DNA of 64,000 nucleotides from an uncultured Elusimicrobia bacterium (GCA_903880015.1 CAIRNS010000008.1:1-64000); one strand, 5' to 3'. Shown: positions 17,447 to 27,678, counted from the stretch's first letter. Translations and numbers: made by a program. Notes: generated by a model not told the origin, from the letters alone.

Positions 17447-18451
17447 TCAGCTTTTCGTCTTGTATTGTTGGGCGTAGTACTTTTTGAAATCTTTGTTTTT
17501 TAGTTTCTTCCACCATGATTGGTTGGTGCAGTACCAATTGACGGTTTCCGTTAGGGCGGTAGTGAAGTCGGTGTCGGGGGCGTATTTAAGTTCTTTTTTA
17601 AGTTTAGAACAATCCAGCGAATAGCGGCGGTCGTGCCCGGGACGGTCAGGGACACGGACTATAAGCGATGACGGTTTGCCGAGTTGCTTAAGGATAAGAT
17701 TGGTAAGGACCCGATTGGTTATCTCGTTACCGCCGCCGATGTTGTACACTTCCCCCTCACGACCACGCTGAAGGACGGCGTCTATGGCACGACAATTGTC
17801 AACAACATACAACCAGTCACGGACATTTTTCCCATCGCCGTACAGCGGAAGCGGTTTATCTTCCAGCGCATTGGTAATAAACAATGGAATGATTTTTTCC
17901 GGGTATTGAGCGGGGCCGAAATTATTGGATGAGCGGGTAATAATGGTCGGGACCTTGTAAGTAATGAAATATGAACGAACCAGAAGGTCACCGCCTGCTT
18001 TTGACGATGAATACGGGCTGTTCGGCGACAAGTGGCTTTTCTCGGTAAACGACCCTTTGGCGATACTGCCGTACACTTCGTCAGTGGAGATTTGAATGTA
18101 TCTCTTTATTTTGTATTTTTTCGCGGCTTCAAGAAGCGTAAAGGTTCCCCGCACATCGGTCTCTATAAAGGACTCGGGGGTAAGAATTGAGCGGTCCACA
18201 TGTGTTTCGGCGGCAAAATTGACCACTGCGTCGACTTGAGCGGTGAGACGGTTGACAACTTTCGCGTCGCAGATATCGCCTTTTACAAACTTGTAGCGCG
18301 GATTGTTTTCACAATCCCGTAAATTCTCGAGGTTTCCCGCATAGGTAAGTTTATCAAGATTGATAACCCAGCAGGAAGGATGCTCTTTTAGCATGTACCG
18401 AATAAAATTTGAACCAATAAAACCTGCGCCGCCGGTAACGAGTAGTTTCAT
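17447..18451 (-). CDS. rfbB: dTDP-glucose 4,6-dehydratase
   Basis: The 334-residue SDR carries TGGAGFIGSNFIR at the N terminus, AAETHVDRSI near residue 80, STDEVYGS near 122 and the YSSSK catalytic pair near 148, all diagnostic for RmlB. It makes dTDP-4-keto-6-deoxyglucose, the common intermediate for dTDP-rhamnose. It follows rmlA after 45 bp. The repeat element downstream separates it from rmlD. Confidence 0.96.
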   Translation of the reverse strand: MKLLVTGGAGFIGSNFIRYMLKEHPSCWVINLDKLTYAGNLENLRDCENNPRYKFVKGDICDAKVVNRLTAQVDAVVNFAAETHVDRSILTPESFIETDVRGTFTLLEAAKKYKIKRYIQISTDEVYGSIAKGSFTEKSHLSPNSPYSSSKAGGDLLVRSYFITYKVPTIITRSSNNFGPAQYPEKIIPLFITNALEDKPLPLYGDGKNVRDWLYVVDNCRAIDAVLQRGREGEVYNIGGGNEITNRVLTNLILKQLGKPSSLIVRVPDRPGHDRRYSLDCSKLKKELKYAPDTDFTTALTETVNWYCTNQSWWKKLKNKDFKKYYAQQYKTKS

Positions 18452-18496
18452 ACATTCCTTACGAACTGAGATTTTGATTAAAAAATTAAAAGCTTG

Positions 18497-19558
18497 TTAT
18501 GCTATTTCTACGGCCGACGAATCGCCTAACATCATCCGGTAAGCGGCGGGTTTTTTATCGGTTTTGCTAATCTTTACATTTTGCCCGATAAGTGAATCCT
18601 CAAGCCGTTTGATGTCTTTTATGCTGGAATTCTCAAGAATAATGGAATGCTCTATTTCGCAGTTTTCAATATGGCAACCATAATAAATTGAGGTAAATGG
18701 ACCAACATACGAGTTTACAATACGGGTGTTTTCGCCGATAATTGCCGGACCGCGGATAGAACTGTTGATTACCTGCGCATTGCGTTCAAGCACTACTTTT
18801 CCCTCGATGCGCGAAGCGCTGTCAACGGTACCGGCATTCTCCGGCAATTTTGTTTCCAGTATCAACCGGTTGGCTTCAAGCATATCCTCAAGCTTCCCGG
18901 TATCTTTCCACCAACCGCTGACGATGTGGGGGTGAACCGTGTAGCCCTTGTCTATGAGATACTGAATAGCGTCGGTAATTTCAAGCTCGCCGCGCGCTGA
19001 AGGTTTAATGGCATTAACCGCCTTAAATATATTCTTATCGAACAGATACACACCCACCAGAGCAAGATCTGAGCGCGGACTGACCGGCTTTTCTTCAAGG
19101 CGAACCACCGTGTTACCGTTTAACTCTGCAACGCCGAACTGCTGGGGATTGGGCACGCGGGACAACAATATCTGGGCATTGGGCCGATTCTTTTGAAATT
19201 CAGCGACCAAGTCCGTGAGCCCGTCTTTGAGAAGATTGTCGCCGAGATACATAACAAAATCATCGTCACCCATGAACGGTTGAGCGATTTTTACGGCATG
19301 TGCAAGGCCGAGAGGTGCTTCTTGTTCGATGTAGGTAATATTCAAATTCCATTTTTCACCATTGCCGACTGCGGCTTGTATCTCATTTTTGGTTTCGCCG
19401 ACTATAATGCCCACTTCGCGTATGCCGGCCAGAGCAAGGGATTCCAAACCATAAAAGAGTATGGGCTTATTGGCAACCGGCACCAACTGCTTTGCTGAAG
19501 TGTGGGTGATAGGGCGCAGGCGCGTACCCTTGCCGCCGGACAGAACAAGCGCTTTCAT
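18497..19558 (-). CDS. rfbA: Glucose-1-phosphate thymidylyltransferase, long form
   Basis: The N-terminal nucleotidyltransferase domain has LSGGKGTRLRP at residues 6-16, KQLVPVANKP, and YLGDNLL near residue 105. At 353 residues it is longer than classic RmlA (about 290) because of a C-terminal left-handed beta-helix region, as in StrD/GraD-type enzymes. It starts dTDP-sugar synthesis from dTTP and glucose 1-phosphate. It shares one base with the Wzz-like gene upstream. Confidence 0.92.
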   Translation of the reverse strand: MKALVLSGGKGTRLRPITHTSAKQLVPVANKPILFYGLESLALAGIREVGIIVGETKNEIQAAVGNGEKWNLNITYIEQEAPLGLAHAVKIAQPFMGDDDFVMYLGDNLLKDGLTDLVAEFQKNRPNAQILLSRVPNPQQFGVAELNGNTVVRLEEKPVSPRSDLALVGVYLFDKNIFKAVNAIKPSARGELEITDAIQYLIDKGYTVHPHIVSGWWKDTGKLEDMLEANRLILETKLPENAGTVDSASRIEGKVVLERNAQVINSSIRGPAIIGENTRIVNSYVGPFTSIYYGCHIENCEIEHSIILENSSIKDIKRLEDSLIGQNVKISKTDKKPAAYRMMLGDSSAVEIA

Positions 19559-20244
19559 TATTGCCTCGATTGTGCAACATCGCCTGCGGATGATTGGCGA
19601 TAAAATGCGGACAGGGTCATGATGAAAAACACAAGAAAAAAAGCCGACACAGGGATTGCTTTGTTTTTTGAAGCAACCGGTTTTTTACTGACTACAGCGG
19701 GTATCTCGACTACACTCGGAGAATATCGATATTCAGTAATACTCGTTGAAATAATCGAAACCGGCTTTACCGTGCTTTTAACATATTCAACAAGAGCGTC
19801 CGACCCTGTTTTTGCTTCTACTAACAACTGCTGATGCCGCGTCACGGTCAATGATGTTGCGATATTGACCAGTTCTGCCGCTTTCACCGGACTTGCAGCC
19901 GCAGCTGATATTTTTAGAAGCCCTGATTCGTCTGTGTACACCAGTAAATCTTCCAATGCCTCGGGGGTGTTCGGCGGCTCTGTTGATTTCATTTGCTGAA
20001 CAATCGCAGCGCGTTGGGGATACGATTGCATAATGGCGTTAATAGTGCCAATACTTTCAAATGGTTTCGTCTGAGATCCACCTATGCGAACCAATGAATA
20101 TGATTCATATGATTTTGGGAGTGTCTTGACATACCCAAATGCGATTAATGCGACAGCAATACTGGGAATAATAATAAATTTCCACTGCTTTTTGAAAACA
20201 GCCATAATGTCACTGAGTTTAATTTCCTGCTCTTCATAATCCAT
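19558..20244 (-). CDS. Short Wzz-like chain-length determinant protein
   Basis: The 228-residue protein has a cytoplasmic N-terminal stretch, a membrane segment at about residues 23-42 (FIIIPSIAVALIAFGYV), a periplasmic region and a second membrane segment near residue 200 (VSAFFLVFFIMTLSAF). This is the layout of polysaccharide co-polymerases that set O-antigen or capsule length. Typical members have 300 or more residues, so the periplasmic part is reduced. The position beside nucleotide-sugar genes supports the call. No C-terminal tyrosine kinase is present. Confidence 0.75.
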   Translation of the reverse strand: MDYEEQEIKLSDIMAVFKKQWKFIIIPSIAVALIAFGYVKTLPKSYESYSLVRIGGSQTKPFESIGTINAIMQSYPQRAAIVQQMKSTEPPNTPEALEDLLVYTDESGLLKISAAAASPVKAAELVNIATSLTVTRHQQLLVEAKTGSDALVEYVKSTVKPVSIISTSITEYRYSPSVVEIPAVVSKKPVASKNKAIPVSAFFLVFFIMTLSAFYRQSSAGDVAQSRQ

Positions 20245-20312
20245 AATGAGCCCCCCGAATTTATAATTTTACAAAATATCGTATGGAATTTCAATATATT
20301 TGCAGTATTTTC

Positions 20313-22331
20313 TCAGCGCCACGGGTAAAACTCTTTGGCGTCGCGCGTCGGGTATCGTTTTTTATCTTTTGCCGAGCTCTTTAGTCCTATCTGGAAATTT
20401 ATATCTTCCTGGCCATCAGGCCGGTGACGATAGGTGAGCTTGACCTCCCAGCAGTGCAGGTCGCGATATATCTTTAATTCGTGGTCGTTTGCGATCAGTG
20501 TATCGAAATTGTTGACGCTGGTCCAGTGCAGGGCATAATCGATTTTCCATTTTGTTGTCGGCCAGAAACCAACACCGGTCGTAAAATCAAGATTATTGGG
20601 ATTGACTGATTGATAAAAAGCGCCGACATTTACATATCGCTTATCCAGTTGCCCAAAACGACTGTCCAGCTGGACAGAATTAATCTGATAGGGATAGATT
20701 GAATTTTCTTCGCGGCCGAAGACCGACACCGTCGGGCGCGGGGACCAATAAATCTCGTTGACCAGCGGGGTGAACGGGGTGCGCCAATCCTCGACAGTGG
20801 TAATGCGGTACAGATGGAGATTGTATCCTATGGAATCCTTTACGCGTAATTTTCCGAACGACATGGTGTTGACATAATTGAGCGCATTTGTCGCTTCCCC
20901 GTTGGGATCAATTACCAGAGAATTGGTTTGCGTCTGCCACACCCATGAATGGCTCAGGTCCCAGTCCATCCACCGCAAAAGCCGCAAACGGATATTGTTA
21001 TTGGTGTAATAGGAAGTAAGAAACTGGTCCGACAAGGCGCCACCCGGTTCACGGTTCACCCAGTTTACCCGTACACCCACCTGCGGCTTGTAGGTCACCT
21101 GGCGCGATAGCCGGATATCGCGGGTAACATTGAGATCGGTATTCCCGTTCATCGTATATACGCCGCTGGCCCGCGTGTACTGGTTTTGAACAAAAGCCGA
21201 GAAACTGGTATAAAACGGCATGTTCCATTTTTGAGGATACAGCGTATACGCCAGGCTGGGAAGCGTGACCACATCAGAAACAAACATGCCGCTTATGGGG
21301 TCATAGACATCGTAACTTTCCACAACGACACGTAGATTGCTTATTTTCCCTTGACGAGTAAGAGCCCCGAATGAATGGACCCTCATATCAATGCGGTTGT
21401 TTTCAATATATTGGCTGTCGTTGTAGCTGTTGTTGGTGACATAATCCATTTCCCCCTGCGCCAACCATTGGGGATTGAGTTTTTGCCAGTACTCCGACCT
21501 GAGTGTCAAACTTTCGCGCATATCTCTTTTATCATCAAGATGGTACGCGTACACCGTTCCGCGCAGGGTTGCCGTGCTGTAGGTGAGTTCTCCGCCCTCG
21601 CCCCATCCTCGCTTGCCCAAATCGTCAAGATAGAGTTTCCCGTATAATTGGTCGCTGAAAGGATAGCCGTAAATCGTTTTCAGCGTGAGCCCATCCTGAT
21701 TGTTATACCCCGGTGAAATTTCAAGATTAGCGCGGTGAGAACCCAACGCCGTTGAAAAAATGGGCAGATAAAAGACCGGCACCTTTTTTAGATAAAAAAC
21801 AGGATGATAGAGGGTGATGCGTTTATTGAGTGTTATTTTAGCGCGGCGGGCGCGGATAAGATAATGCGGTCGGGCGAGGTCGCAGGTGGTAACCGCGATG
21901 CGTCCGGTTTCGTAGGTGGTGCTCCCCTTGCGGACTATTTGTTCCGTTGAAAAATATTGGGGATCAGCGCGACCGGATGCGTTGGTGATAATGGCAGAAT
22001 CCGCCTGATAATCATAGGCCAATTTGTCGGCATAGAGTACATTTTTGTTTTCAAGGAATACGACTTTGTCTTCCGCCACCAGATATTTTTTTTCTACCCA
22101 TATCCTGACCTGCTCGCCTTTAAGAACTTTGTCTTCCCATGAAATGGTCACGCTGCCCGTAGCTACCATATAGTGGGCAACTTCGTCGTATTCAAGATAA
22201 TTGGCGTTAATTTCTATATCGGCAGCGTTACCAATGGCAACAAAAAGGCAGACAAACAGCATTGAGGATGCTATTGAGCCAAAAAATGAAGATGTGTTTT
22301 TTATGAAAGTAATAACATGCTCACTTTGCAA
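20313..22331 (-). CDS. lptD: LPS-assembly outer-membrane protein LptD (OstA family)
   Basis: The protein delivers LPS to the outer leaflet. I propose the TTG at 22331 (672 aa), which overlaps the ROK kinase gene by 11 bp; a longer reading to 22415 would run deep into that gene. Residues 8-36 look like a signal peptide ending in GNAA. The next ~110 residues form an LptA-like OstA domain (YLEYDEVAHYMVATGSVTI), and the rest reads as alternating polar/aromatic beta strands of a barrel ending in W-R. No LptE candidate is nearby. The weakly defined start is the main uncertainty. Confidence 0.88.
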   Translation of the reverse strand: MQSEHVITFIKNTSSFFGSIASSMLFVCLFVAIGNAADIEINANYLEYDEVAHYMVATGSVTISWEDKVLKGEQVRIWVEKKYLVAEDKVVFLENKNVLYADKLAYDYQADSAIITNASGRADPQYFSTEQIVRKGSTTYETGRIAVTTCDLARPHYLIRARRAKITLNKRITLYHPVFYLKKVPVFYLPIFSTALGSHRANLEISPGYNNQDGLTLKTIYGYPFSDQLYGKLYLDDLGKRGWGEGGELTYSTATLRGTVYAYHLDDKRDMRESLTLRSEYWQKLNPQWLAQGEMDYVTNNSYNDSQYIENNRIDMRVHSFGALTRQGKISNLRVVVESYDVYDPISGMFVSDVVTLPSLAYTLYPQKWNMPFYTSFSAFVQNQYTRASGVYTMNGNTDLNVTRDIRLSRQVTYKPQVGVRVNWVNREPGGALSDQFLTSYYTNNNIRLRLLRWMDWDLSHSWVWQTQTNSLVIDPNGEATNALNYVNTMSFGKLRVKDSIGYNLHLYRITTVEDWRTPFTPLVNEIYWSPRPTVSVFGREENSIYPYQINSVQLDSRFGQLDKRYVNVGAFYQSVNPNNLDFTTGVGFWPTTKWKIDYALHWTSVNNFDTLIANDHELKIYRDLHCWEVKLTYRHRPDGQEDINFQIGLKSSAKDKKRYPTRDAKEFYPWR

Positions 22332-23259
22332 GAAGTGCCGCGCCCACCACGCCCAGTTTCTGCGTATACCGCGAGATGACAATCTTACATTCCCTTGATG
22401 ATGTAGAGAACGCACGTATTTTCACCATGCGCTTGACCGGATCAAGCAGTAACTTCCCGGCTTTGCTGACCCCGCCCGCAAGAACTACCATGTCGGGATT
22501 ATAGAAATTAATGACACTCGCCAGCACGACGCCAAGTTTTTCCCCTGCATCAACCCATATGCGCTTTGCTAAGGGGTCACCCATGAGCGCCGCCTGAGAC
22601 AAGATCGCAGGAGTAATGGCGTCCAAGTTATTATTTACCAACTTGGAGATGATTTTACTACCTTCGACCTCAACCAGCCCTTTTGCAAAACGGCTCAGAT
22701 AGGGGGCTCCGATATAGCGCTCAATGCACCCGCTGCTGCCGCAATTGCATTTTGGCCCGTCGTGATCAAAGGACATATGCCCAATTTCGCCGGCAGTACC
22801 GCTGCTGCCCCGATACAGTTTTCCCTGACAGACTATACCGCCGCCAACGCCGGTACCCAGCGTCACACAGATAAGATTGCGCGCTTTGCCCTGCGCATCC
22901 AGCCACACCGCGCCCAGCGCAGCAACATTCGCGTCGTTGTCCACTACTATATCACCCGGCAAATGTCCCGCAAGCATTTTCCTTAAAGGCACTTTTTTCC
23001 AATTGCCCAGATTGGGAGAAAACCGTACTATCCCTTTTTTTTGATCAATATCACCGGCAACACCGACACCGGTGCCAACCACTTGTGAGAAATTACGCAT
23101 TGCCCGGGACCGTCTGATAATTTCAGCTATGACGGTTTTCGGCACGGAAGCACCATTGTTGGCAATACCGGTCTCTTCTATGATACTGCCCGTTTGGTCA
23201 ACAATCGCAATCTTAATTTCCGTTCCGCCTAAATCAACGCCCAAATACATTTTGTTCAC
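22321..23259 (-). CDS. ROK-family glucokinase
   Basis: The 312-residue sugar kinase has the phosphate-1 motif DLGGTEIKIA (residues 9-18), DNDANVAALG near residue 105, TLGTGVGGG near 132 and the ROK zinc motif KCNCGSSGCIE near residue 165. ROK kinases phosphorylate glucose, N-acetylmannosamine and similar sugars; the lack of an N-terminal helix-turn-helix excludes a ROK repressor. A glucokinase role would feed glucose phosphate to the nucleotide-sugar genes downstream. The precise substrate is not certain. Confidence 0.88.
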   Translation of the reverse strand: MNKMYLGVDLGGTEIKIAIVDQTGSIIEETGIANNGASVPKTVIAEIIRRSRAMRNFSQVVGTGVGVAGDIDQKKGIVRFSPNLGNWKKVPLRKMLAGHLPGDIVVDNDANVAALGAVWLDAQGKARNLICVTLGTGVGGGIVCQGKLYRGSSGTAGEIGHMSFDHDGPKCNCGSSGCIERYIGAPYLSRFAKGLVEVEGSKIISKLVNNNLDAITPAILSQAALMGDPLAKRIWVDAGEKLGVVLASVINFYNPDMVVLAGGVSKAGKLLLDPVKRMVKIRAFSTSSRECKIVISRYTQKLGVVGAALLAK

Positions 23260-23276
23260 AAGGTACCCCTCTGGTA

Positions 23277-24578
23277 TTATTTTATTTTTGTTAGTGCTTC
23301 CCCTGCCAGATACAACGAACCAACTATTGCCGTAACGGGATTACTTTTTGTCAGTTCAATTGCCACCGACGATGAAGGCGCCGTTATTATTTTTTTGATG
23401 CACCGATATTTCGTAAAAAGCCCTGCCAAGTCCCCGGCAGGCACCGCGCGCGGAGAGGGCACCGTCACCACAACAACTTCGCTCATCAGCGGCGCCAGTA
23501 AACGGATTACGGCACGATAATCTTTGTCTTTAAGAATCCCGAATATAAATGGCTGACGGCTCCGGCCCCACGGACTTTTGCGCCATGCGTTCACAAAAGC
23601 AGTCACTGCCTGGGGGTTATGAGCGCCGTCAATAACCACTATTCGTTCACTACCACCACGGCGTATGCGGCGAACATCAAAACGACCCGGCCACTGCGTG
23701 ATGGAAAGTCCTTTTTTAATGTCCCCCGAAGTAATATCCCACCCTGCTGACTGCAGGACGCCGGTTGCGGCGATTGCCATAGCCGCATTGCCGGCTTGAT
23801 GGACGCCTAACAAGGGAACAGTACAAACCATTGAATCTGCAGTCACCGTCGAACCCGGCGCCGTGATTGCGCGATACGAAACCTGCTGCCGGCCTTTTGC
23901 CCAATCCGTTGTGACCGTGGTCCCCGTAAAATCAACGCCCAGACGGTACACGGGCGATTTTTTTTGTTCCGCGATACTCTGTATCACGCGGTATGCGATA
24001 CTGCTGGTTACGCCGGTTACGAGCGCGGAACCTTTTTTTATTATACCTGCTTTTTCGCGCGCTATGTCAGCAATGCGTTTGCCCAGAACTTGCTGATGAT
24101 CGCGCCCTATTTGCGTTATAACACATACTGCTGGATTAGCAATAACATTCGTCGCGTCAAAGCGCCCGCCAAGCCCCGTTTCAATGACCACAGCATCGCA
24201 ATCGTTATGACCAAAATATATGAATGCAATACCGGTCACAAACTCGAAAAAAGTCAAAGCACATTGATGAGCTACCCGTTCATAACGGACAATCAATTTG
24301 TCTAAGGCATTTTTGCTGATAGGCGCTGCGTTAAGACAGATGCGGTCACACACGCTAAACAAATGCGGGGATGTGTACAATCCCGTTGTGTATCCCGCCG
24401 CTGTCAAAATAGACGCAATCATTGCAGCTGTCGATCCCTTGCCGTTTGTTCCCGCCACATGAATAACAGGATAGCGTTTTTCGGGGTTCTTTGCCAGAGC
24501 CAGAAATTTCCTGATTCTGCCCAACCCCAGTTTCAAATGAGTATATTCCTGCTGCTGCCAATGATCCAATGAAATCAT
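23277..24578 (-). CDS. folC: Folylpolyglutamate synthase/dihydrofolate synthase
   Basis: The 433-residue Mur-ligase-family protein has the ATP loop HVAGTNGKGSTAAM near residue 42, ETGLGGRFDATN near 140, and the C-terminal domain with IDGAHNPQA near 318. These are FolC signatures. It adds glutamate to dihydropteroate or folate. It follows accD by 6 bp, a common accD-folC arrangement. Confidence 0.95.
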   Translation of the reverse strand: MISLDHWQQQEYTHLKLGLGRIRKFLALAKNPEKRYPVIHVAGTNGKGSTAAMIASILTAAGYTTGLYTSPHLFSVCDRICLNAAPISKNALDKLIVRYERVAHQCALTFFEFVTGIAFIYFGHNDCDAVVIETGLGGRFDATNVIANPAVCVITQIGRDHQQVLGKRIADIAREKAGIIKKGSALVTGVTSSIAYRVIQSIAEQKKSPVYRLGVDFTGTTVTTDWAKGRQQVSYRAITAPGSTVTADSMVCTVPLLGVHQAGNAAMAIAATGVLQSAGWDITSGDIKKGLSITQWPGRFDVRRIRRGGSERIVVIDGAHNPQAVTAFVNAWRKSPWGRSRQPFIFGILKDKDYRAVIRLLAPLMSEVVVVTVPSPRAVPAGDLAGLFTKYRCIKKIITAPSSSVAIELTKSNPVTAIVGSLYLAGEALTKIK

Positions 24579-24584
24579 CTTGTT

Positions 24585-25394
24585 TTACTTGAAATTAAAA
24601 AATGCCATTATGCGGGTCAGTAATGCTTTAATATCTTTGCGCTCAACGATAATATCCACCATGCCATGCTGGAGCAAAAACTCAGAAAGCTGGAACCCTT
24701 CGGGCAGTTGTTGACGGATGGTCTGCTCTATCACCCGGGGGCCAGCAAAACCGATAAGGGCCTTTGGTTCCGAGATATTAATGTCGCCCAACATCGAAAA
24801 TGACGCTGCAACGCCGCCGGTCGTCGGGTCCGTAAGAATTGAAATATAGGGAAGCCCTTTCTCTGCCAGCACAGCAAGCGCAGCACTGGTCTTGCCCATT
24901 TGCATCAAAGACAATATTCCCTCCTGCATCCGCGCGCCGCCGGAAGCGGAAACAATGATAACAGGAACTTTCTTTGAAATAGCTTTCTCAATGGCACGGA
25001 CAATCTTTTCCCCGACAACCGAACCCATACTCCCGCCCATGTACTCAAAGTTCATAACCGCAAGCACAACCGGATATCCGCCAATCTTGGCTTCCCCAGT
25101 CATCACCGCCTCGTTAACTTTGGCAGCAGAGATTTTTTTTCCGTAATCGGGAAACAGCAACGGATCCTTCGGCTTCAAGCCGGCATCGTATTCCTTAAAC
25201 GAATGTTTGTCAGAAAGCTGTTCGATGCGCTCCGTGGGGTTAAGACGAAAATAATAACCGCATTTCGGACATACCCGACAATTTTCTTTCAGAGTTTTTT
25301 CATAAATAATGTGTTCGCATTTCTTGCATTTAGCCCATAAACCATGCGGTATTTCTTTTTTATTTTCCGTCGATGTAGAACTGTGTTTTACCAC
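24585..25394 (-). CDS. accD: Acetyl-CoA carboxylase carboxyltransferase subunit beta
   Basis: The 269-residue protein has an N-terminal zinc ribbon of the C-x2-C...C-x2-C type (KCKKC and CPKC, about residues 23-45) and the carboxyltransferase core with SASGGARMQEG near residue 150. It pairs with AccA, not present here, to make malonyl-CoA. The gene lies 23 bp after trpA, so expression with the trp run is likely. Confidence 0.96.
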   Translation of the reverse strand: MVKHSSTSTENKKEIPHGLWAKCKKCEHIIYEKTLKENCRVCPKCGYYFRLNPTERIEQLSDKHSFKEYDAGLKPKDPLLFPDYGKKISAAKVNEAVMTGEAKIGGYPVVLAVMNFEYMGGSMGSVVGEKIVRAIEKAISKKVPVIIVSASGGARMQEGILSLMQMGKTSAALAVLAEKGLPYISILTDPTTGGVAASFSMLGDINISEPKALIGFAGPRVIEQTIRQQLPEGFQLSEFLLQHGMVDIIVERKDIKALLTRIMAFFNFK

Positions 25395-25417
25395 TGTTTC
25401 CCCCCGTAACCCTGTTT

Positions 25418-26227
25418 TTAACGCGCGTCCAGAGCACGCCGTAATGATGTAATAAACGCCGCTACTCTGGCGGTCCGCTGTTTGCCGCTACTGTGAGCAA
25501 TAATATCTATTAACGCCGACCCGACTATAACGCCGTCGCACTGTTCTTTTACGCTGGCAACATGCTCCGGCTTTGAAATACCAAAACCAACAAACCGGGG
25601 ATGAACAATATTTTTGCTCGTCGCCTGTAAAAACGCGTTGAGACCCGAAGGAATTTGCTTGCGGCCGCCGGTGACGCCCGTGAGCGAAACTACATATACA
25701 AAACTGTCTGAAGAACGGTCAATATAACGCATGCGCTGAGCCGGCGTTGTCGGCGCCACCAGATACACAACCGATAACCCCTCGCGGTTGCACGCACGGC
25801 GGAACGCGCCGCTTTCATCAGGGATACTATCCGGGACGATAAAACCGTCAACACCCGCCGCAGCGGCAGCCCGCGCCGCTTTTTCAATACCAAAATGATA
25901 TACGGGGTTCATGTAGGTCATGAGAATGATGGGAACATTTGTTTTTGTGCGGATATGCCTGACAGCTTTGAATATATCAGATAATCCGACGCCTTTTTTT
26001 ACCGCACGCTCCGAAGCGTTCTGGATAGTTGGTCCATCGGCAACGGGGTCGGAAAACGGTACGCCTATCTCAATAATATCCACGCCGTTTCCGGCAAGCT
26101 CCACCGCAACCTGTTCGGTATAGCGCATATCAGGAAATCCACCGGTCACATACGCAACCAATGCTTTTGACCGATGCTGTTTAAGCGCGCTCAATATCCG
26201 GCGCAGACGATATTGTTTCGCCATCAT
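25418..26227 (-). CDS. trpA: Tryptophan synthase alpha subunit
   Basis: The 269-residue TIM barrel cleaves indole-3-glycerol phosphate to indole. The catalytic glutamate lies in [14 protein letters not shown] near residue 55 and the second acid in the IPDSIPDES stretch. Phosphate-binding GVTGGR is near residue 187. The start overlaps the trpB stop by 4 bp, as expected for subunits made in equal amounts. Confidence 0.97.
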   Translation of the reverse strand: MMAKQYRLRRILSALKQHRSKALVAYVTGGFPDMRYTEQVAVELAGNGVDIIEIGVPFSDPVADGPTIQNASERAVKKGVGLSDIFKAVRHIRTKTNVPIILMTYMNPVYHFGIEKAARAAAAAGVDGFIVPDSIPDESGAFRRACNREGLSVVYLVAPTTPAQRMRYIDRSSDSFVYVVSLTGVTGGRKQIPSGLNAFLQATSKNIVHPRFVGFGISKPEHVASVKEQCDGVIVGSALIDIIAHSSGKQRTARVAAFITSLRRALDAR

Positions 26228-27384
26228 GTTCCTCGTACCGACGATTTTACTAACTTGCGTACTTCGTCCACATCTTTGTCGCCCCTGCCGGAAAGACAGA
26301 CCACAATAACTTTGTCTTTGGCGAGTTTCGGGGCCAGTTTCGGCAGATACGCCAGAGCGTGCGATGATTCAAGAGCTGGAATGATTCCCTCTTCTTTAGA
26401 CAATACCGTAAACGCTTTGAGCGCTTCAGCGTCGGTTATAGGAAAATACTGCGCCCGGTTGGTACTCTTCAAAAAACTGTGTTCAGGACCGACGCCCGGA
26501 TAATCCAGTCCGGCCGACAGCGAATTGGTCTCAGCAATCTGTCCGTTCTTGTCCTGCAGAATATATGTTTTCATCCCGTGCAATATGCCGACAGAACCTT
26601 TTGAGAGCGTCGCCGCGCCGGCGGCTTCAAGCCCGACAAGACGGACATTTTTATCGGCGATGAACGGGTGGAATATTCCCATCGAGTTACTGCCGCCGCC
26701 CACGCAGGCAAGGACATAATCCGGGAGTTTCCCTTCCGCCTTTTTAATCTGTTTTCTGGTTTCCTGACCGATGACCGATTGAAATTGCCGCACCATCAAT
26801 GGATACGGATAGGGGCCCATGACGGATCCTATTACATAAAAAGTGTCGCTGATATTGGTTACCCAGTCGCGCAGGGCTTCATTTATGGCATCCTTGAGCG
26901 TTTTAGACCCTGTTTTGACGGGAATAACGCGCGCGCCCATCAATTCCATTCTAAACACATTTAACGCCTGGCGTTTAGTGTCGTCCTCACCCATGTACAC
27001 ATCGCACGACAGCCCCAGCAAAGCTGCAACGGTAGCAGTCGCCACCCCGTGCTGACCGGCGCCGGTTTCGGCGATAACACGCCGTTTTCCCAGTCGTTTA
27101 GCCAGAAGAACCTGCCCCAAGGCATTATTGATTTTATGTGAACCGGTGTGACACAGATCTTCGCGCTTTAAGTAAATTTTTGCACCGCCGTAGCGGTGAG
27201 TTAATTTTTCGGCATAGTACAGCAGCGTCGGTCTGCCGGCATACCGGAGATAATAATCGCGTAATTCATTGCGAAAAGAAGTGTCTTTCCACGCAGCGAA
27301 GAATTCTTTTTCTAATGCGTTTAGCGGAGCAATAAGCGTTTCCGGGATGAACCGTCCGCCGAATTGCCCAAAATAACCTTTCAT
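26224..27384 (-). CDS. trpB: Tryptophan synthase beta subunit
   Basis: The 386-residue PLP enzyme joins indole and serine. The PLP lysine is Lys84 in [13 protein letters not shown], the ammonium/catalytic segment ETGAGQHG follows, and GGGSNSMG near residue 230 binds the cofactor phosphate. This is the TrpB1 type. The gene starts after a 294-bp gap filled with repeats that parts it from kdsD, so it may need its own promoter or readthrough. Confidence 0.97.
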   Translation of the reverse strand: MKGYFGQFGGRFIPETLIAPLNALEKEFFAAWKDTSFRNELRDYYLRYAGRPTLLYYAEKLTHRYGGAKIYLKREDLCHTGSHKINNALGQVLLAKRLGKRRVIAETGAGQHGVATATVAALLGLSCDVYMGEDDTKRQALNVFRMELMGARVIPVKTGSKTLKDAINEALRDWVTNISDTFYVIGSVMGPYPYPLMVRQFQSVIGQETRKQIKKAEGKLPDYVLACVGGGSNSMGIFHPFIADKNVRLVGLEAAGAATLSKGSVGILHGMKTYILQDKNGQIAETNSLSAGLDYPGVGPEHSFLKSTNRAQYFPITDAEALKAFTVLSKEEGIIPALESSHALAYLPKLAPKLAKDKVIVVCLSGRGDKDVDEVRKLVKSSVRGT

Positions 27385-27430
27385 AGGACCTCGTGAAAAA
27401 ACATTATAATATTTCGCATCTCATTTTTTC

Positions 27431-27650
27431 CATCCCCGAATGATTTACCTGCTTGCCTGCTTGTCATCCCCGAATGCCTTGCTTGTTTGCTTGCGTGTCA
27501 TCCCCGCATGACCTTATCGGGGATATGGTTCTAATTCATACCATCAATCATCATATCTCAAAACCATATTCCCGATAACACCCTCAGGATTGACAAACAT
27601 TAGAATACCCTTGGGATTGACATGCATTATAACACCCTTAGGAATGCCAA
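27431..27650. repeat. Stacked tandem repeats around a palindromic element between kdsD and trpB
   Basis: On the left CATCCCCGAATG-like units begin at 27431, 27465 and 27499, a strict 34-bp period. On the right CCCTCAGGATTG-like units begin at 27581, 27608 and 27635, a strict 27-bp period. The third left unit and first right unit form the ends of the palindromic element at 27496-27595. No gene is seen here. Confidence 0.75.
27496..27595. repeat. Palindromic repeat element, family B copy 1
   Basis: The ends TGTCATCCCCG...TATCGGGGATATGGTT and, on the opposite strand, TGTCAATCCTGAGGG...TATCGGGAATATGGTT are inverted repeats about 35 bp long around a short AT-rich centre. The same element occurs at 40,418-40,506. 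Confidence 0.78.
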
Positions 27651-27678
27651 TCGGGGCAATGCCATCAGAAATGACAAT

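Noticed and set aside
22332-22415. N-terminal extension of LptD into the ROK kinase gene
   Set aside because: It overlaps the kinase coding end and would place 28 charged or unusual residues ahead of the signal peptide.
27431-27650. CRISPR-like array
   Set aside because: Only three units per side, different periods on the two sides, imperfect repeats that match element ends, and no cas genes.
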